Shown here piece after piece: positions 61,063 through 64,000 of a stretch of 64,000 nucleotides of DNA. The position numbers and the translations under genes were made by a program. Position 1 is the first letter of the stretch; each line of letters opens with the position of its first letter. The notes below the pieces were generated by a model that was not told the DNA's origin, made no database searches, and saw nothing but the letters and a program-made list of their open reading frames with translations. This DNA comes from Prolixibacteraceae bacterium (lineage in GTDB: Bacteria > Bacteroidota > Bacteroidia > Bacteroidales > Prolixibacteraceae). The stretch covers positions 26,649-90,648 of the forward strand of contig DOAQ01000043.1 in the NCBI GenBank assembly GCA_003506435.1. Direction: 5' to 3'.

Positions 61063-61824
61063 ATGAGTTTTAACCGTCGTTCATTTCTGAAGAAAGCAGC
61101 AGTTTCTACCCTTGCTGCATCCGGCATTCCTGCGATTGTTGATGCTGCAATGCAAGTTGATAAAAAGAAGAAAAAAGGAGTTCCGCTAATTAAGGGAAAC
61201 GATATTATTCTTTTTCAGGGAGATTCAATTACCGATGCAGGGCGCGACAGGGGAATTAACAGCCCCAATGCACACAGCGCTCTTGGAAATGGTTATGTGT
61301 TTCTGCTTGCAGCCCGTTTGTTGTATGAATTTCCCGGCCAGAACCTGAGTATATACAATAAGGGGATCAGTGGAAATAAAGTTTACCAGTTATCGGACCG
61401 TTGGCAACCTGATTGCCTGTTGATTCGCCCGAATGTGCTGAGCATACTGGTCGGTGTTAATGATTTTTGGCACACCCTGACTCACAATTATACAGGCACG
61501 GCAGCAACCTATGAAAACGATCTTCGTGGTCTCTTGAAGAACACAAAGAACCTGATGCCCGGAACCGAACTAATTATTGGCGAGCCTTTTGCCATGACCG
61601 GTTGTTCTGCCGTTAACGAATCATGGTTTCCTGAGTTCAATAAATACCGGGCTGCGGCTAAACGTATAGCTATCGAATCGGATGCTATTTTTATTCCGTA
61701 CCAGGAAATTTTTAATAAAGCAACAGAACTAGCCCCGGCTCATTACTGGTCCCACGATGGTGTACATCCGTCGGTTGCCGGTTGCCAGTTGATGGCAGAA
61801 GCCTGGGCAAAAGCCGTGCTGTAG
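61063..61824 (+). CDS. SGNH/GDSL hydrolase with Tat-type signal peptide
   Basis: 253 aa. N-terminal FNRRSFLKKAAVSTLAASGIPA is a twin-arginine (R-R-x-F-L-K) signal. Block I FQGDSITDAGR (Ser of the GDS motif), block III GVNDFWH and block V SHDGVHPSV (Asp/His) complete the SGNH triad. Exported esterase or acetylhydrolase, likely acting on acylated polysaccharide; substrate unknown. Its neighbours (uxaA/uxaB) suggest pectin breakdown, but they are on the other strand. Confidence 0.88.
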   Translation: MSFNRRSFLKKAAVSTLAASGIPAIVDAAMQVDKKKKKGVPLIKGNDIILFQGDSITDAGRDRGINSPNAHSALGNGYVFLLAARLLYEFPGQNLSIYNKGISGNKVYQLSDRWQPDCLLIRPNVLSILVGVNDFWHTLTHNYTGTAATYENDLRGLLKNTKNLMPGTELIIGEPFAMTGCSAVNESWFPEFNKYRAAAKRIAIESDAIFIPYQEIFNKATELAPAHYWSHDGVHPSVAGCQLMAEAWAKAVL

Positions 61825-61858
61825 TAAAAAAATCAGACAGGATTTTTACGGGCTAAAA

Positions 61859-63139
61859 TCAGATTATTAGTTTTCCTTCTTTAGTTACGTTGATGGAAAC
61901 AGTTAATGGAGGGAAGGCCGATCTTTCTAAAAGATGACTATAAGAATATACCCGGATTTTTGTTTTCCAATCAGTATATCTTGTGTCAAGTAAATCAATT
62001 GAATTATAAGGTATTTTTAATATCGAATTCTCGAAAGAAACTGATATAAAATCTTTTTCTGCAGAATTTTTGCAAATGATGCCGTTTTTAAAGACCAAAT
62101 CTTTATCGATAACATTGTATACCCATATATCAATAAATGGGAAGGTGTAATTATAACCATTGATTGATTCTCCGTCTTCATGCCAAACTTTATAATATGG
62201 ACAATTTGTCCCAGGTTCAATAAAATTACATGAATAATACCCATTTCCATATTCTTTCAGTACATTGAAAAATAAATCAATATGTTTTTCTTCGATGCCG
62301 AGATCAACATCGTCGTCCCAGGGCATTATTCCTCCGTGGCGTATATATCCAAGATGGGTGCCTCCTTGTAATACCAGATCAATGTTTAGTTTAAGAGCGA
62401 TTTTGCTGATCACTTGCAATAATGCTTGTACCTTGGTTTTGCGAAGTTCTGTCCATGGACTGTTTTTTAATATGGCATCCCATATTAATTGTTTTCTTTC
62501 AGGATATTCCCATCGAATAATGTTGGAAAAGTCAAACCAATCAACTACCTCAGTATAAGTATTTAACTTCTCACTGAAACTTAGAGCCAATATAGTATCG
62601 TCAAGTCTGTCATATATAGTCTGAATCTGTAAAAGTTTTTTTGCCCCGTTGCGGCTTATAAAATAACATGAATTACTCCATTGAAATCGTAGTAAATAAG
62701 GCTCAGCATCTCTCATTTCCCTAATATTCGGATTCAGCAAGGTCATGCCTTTATTCATCTGGCTTCTTTCGTAAAAATCATTTGCATCATACGGGAAGAA
62801 TATATCCCAATCATTAGGCATTGTACTAATTGTATATATAATGTCTTCAAAAGAAGCAGTTATATTTACGTTGCTCTCAATAATCATACACCATGGTTTA
62901 TCTTTTTTTAGGAAATTAGTCCATATATTTCTGTGTGTTATGTAATTGAAAATCTCACTATTACTAAGTTCAAAATTGTACTTCTTAACATGGAAATGCT
63001 GTTCAATATTAATCTCAGAAAAAGATTGGTGCATTTGATCACCGATATATTCTTCTTCAACATTGTATTGGTCTAAATCGTTTATTTTTACCACACATTT
63101 TTTCTGAAAATCATGAAGTTGTATCTTGTAAATATGCAT
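61859..63139 (-). CDS. Fusion of GT25-like N-terminal domain and LicD-family C-terminal domain
   Basis: 426 aa. Residues about 50-215 look like a family-25-type glycosyltransferase: the EIFNYITHRNIWTNFLK, WCMIIESNVNITASFEDIIY (compare the E-D-D metal region), DIFFPYD and SNSCYFISRNGAKKLL order. From about residue 260 a LicD domain follows: LVLQGGTHLGYIRHGGI and MPWDDDVDLGIEEKHID, then CPYYKVWHEDGES. LicD proteins transfer phosphocholine or similar phospho-alcohols to surface glycans. Encoded 11 bp after the nucleotidyltransferase gene. The E-D-D motif of GT25 is not clearly intact (E-S-N), so catalytic activity of this half is uncertain. Confidence 0.72.
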   Translation of the reverse strand: MHIYKIQLHDFQKKCVVKINDLDQYNVEEEYIGDQMHQSFSEINIEQHFHVKKYNFELSNSEIFNYITHRNIWTNFLKKDKPWCMIIESNVNITASFEDIIYTISTMPNDWDIFFPYDANDFYERSQMNKGMTLLNPNIREMRDAEPYLLRFQWSNSCYFISRNGAKKLLQIQTIYDRLDDTILALSFSEKLNTYTEVVDWFDFSNIIRWEYPERKQLIWDAILKNSPWTELRKTKVQALLQVISKIALKLNIDLVLQGGTHLGYIRHGGIMPWDDDVDLGIEEKHIDLFFNVLKEYGNGYYSCNFIEPGTNCPYYKVWHEDGESINGYNYTFPFIDIWVYNVIDKDLVFKNGIICKNSAEKDFISVSFENSILKIPYNSIDLLDTRYTDWKTKIRVYSYSHLLERSAFPPLTVSINVTKEGKLII

Positions 63140-63150
63140 GACGATTTAAA

Positions 63151-63840
63151 TTATGGTGTGTATGAATTTTGCTTCTCTAAATATTTTACAAGCTGTTCTT
63201 TTGTGTTAATAGAAAACCAGGGATGAGGATACAAATCGGAGACATATAGCATGTTTTTATCAATTAACACGGACCATATTTGATTAAAATCTTCATGCTT
63301 TGCTATATGTTTGTTGATAATATATGGATTAATTATCTGAATACCGGAACAATAGATTGAAGTGCGTTTTGTACGTGATAGTGAAAGTACCATCCTGTCT
63401 TTTTCCTTAATGTAATCTCCATCAATGCCAGAAACTGGCCTGACAGGAACTATCATGCACGGTGGTGAACCTATATTTATGTAGTTTGAAAATATGAACG
63501 GAATATCTAAAAAGGTTATAATATCGCATGTTAAGACTAATACAGGTTCATTTATATATTTTAAAGAAGAGTTGAATACCCACCAGGAATTTCCTTTATA
63601 GCTTGTATCAATGATTTGATATTTCTGATTACTGGCAAGGAATTTAATCAACTCATTTTTTTTGTGGCCTACAGTAATAGAAATACTGTCTATCTTTTGA
63701 TCTAATTGTGTCAGTGAATATGATAGTAAGGGGATACCTTTAACATCAACTAAAGCTTTGGGAATATTTACCGTAAGTTCTTTCATGCGTTGTCCGTTTC
63801 CCGCAGCCATTAAAACAGCATAATTAGGATACTTTCCCAT
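63151..63840 (-). CDS. NTP-transferase (LicC-like nucleotidyltransferase)
   Basis: 229 aa. AVLMAAGNGQRMKELTVNIP (about 8-27) with PKALVDVKGIPLL is the nucleotidyltransferase signature; Mg-binding Asp in LTCDIITF (about 103-110) and a C-terminal DLYPHPWFSINTKEQL typical of CTP/UTP sugar- or choline-phosphate transferases. With the LicD-domain protein downstream it may supply the activated CDP-alcohol or CDP-choline. Probably first gene of this pair; the 160 bp upstream to the window edge hold no gene. Confidence 0.85.
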   Translation of the reverse strand: MGKYPNYAVLMAAGNGQRMKELTVNIPKALVDVKGIPLLSYSLTQLDQKIDSISITVGHKKNELIKFLASNQKYQIIDTSYKGNSWWVFNSSLKYINEPVLVLTCDIITFLDIPFIFSNYINIGSPPCMIVPVRPVSGIDGDYIKEKDRMVLSLSRTKRTSIYCSGIQIINPYIINKHIAKHEDFNQIWSVLIDKNMLYVSDLYPHPWFSINTKEQLVKYLEKQNSYTP

Positions 63841-64000
63841 TTTATTGAATTAAAGCCTTAATGCTATTTTTTGATTGAACCTTTTTGAGTACCCGGCTGA
63901 ATTATTACAGACCACATTATATGTTGCGTATGTATAAACATTAGATGTAATGTTGTTGTGGTAAATATATTAATTCCGAAGTTGTCAAAAGTCGATTGTT

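Overview
The window is a chromosomal segment of a Bacteroidota organism, most likely from the Bacteroidales/Marinilabiliales side and with an anaerobic or facultative lifestyle. The evidence is promoters of the TAnnTTTG (-7) type, Bacteroidota-restricted families (Porin_10, DUF3822, DUF6261, the parE/parC arrangement), a SusC/BtuB-like TonB receptor with a carboxypeptidase-like N-terminal domain, and ferredoxin-linked 2-oxoacid oxidoreductase, flavodoxin and FprA genes. I see no tRNA, rRNA or CRISPR array.

Layout. 1-23.4 kb is mostly core: mgtE (cut by the left edge), rsmA, a membrane flippase-like protein, a LolC/E-type permease, a TonB receptor with a small companion gene, a CoA-pyrophosphatase-type Nudix protein, an MltF-like lytic transglycosylase, a putative porin, topoisomerase IV (parE-parC), aroK, an alpha/beta-hydrolase-like protein, a WalJ-type metallohydrolase, a HigBA-type toxin-antitoxin pair, a cold-shock protein, aspartate kinase and a PIF1-like helicase. 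23.4-31 kb is an accessory island: long imperfect direct repeats bracket a nucleotidyltransferase/HEPN pair whose HEPN gene is frameshifted; then comes a decayed group II intron; then a four-gene minus-strand operon coding three TIR-type proteins and a small membrane protein (a candidate Thoeris-like anti-phage system lacking any familiar ThsA effector); then a DUF6261 gene and a 42-bp minisatellite. 31-53 kb is again core metabolism: GntP permease with glycerate 2-kinase, a Spy/CpxP-like protein between two hairpin-rich repeats, cysK, a Na+/ABC-2 exporter, rsmD, a RecD-like helicase, a 2-oxoacid:ferredoxin oxidoreductase operon, and an aromatic amino acid cluster (aminotransferase, flavodoxin, prephenate dehydratase, ACT protein, phenylacetate-CoA ligase), then ywbE, mltG and fprA. 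53.2-57.1 kb is a second, A+T-rich insert with two overlapping ATPase genes under a promoter decorated with three phased palindromes. 57.2-64 kb holds the hexuronate genes uxaB-uxaA with two palindromic operators, a small ATPase, a Tat-exported SGNH hydrolase, and a surface-glycan pair (a GT25-LicD fusion and a nucleotidyltransferase) cut near the right edge.

The two most notable items are (i) upstream of cysK, a 23-codon leader ORF with three consecutive cysteine codons, an internal small hairpin and a following intrinsic terminator: a textbook-looking cysteine attenuator; and (ii) the three-TIR plus membrane-protein operon at 25.99-28.35 kb. The aromatic cluster suggests that phenylacetate can be activated to phenylacetyl-CoA, reductively carboxylated by the ferredoxin enzyme and transaminated to phenylalanine, next to the de novo prephenate route. 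All function calls rest on reading motifs and general family knowledge; no database search was possible.
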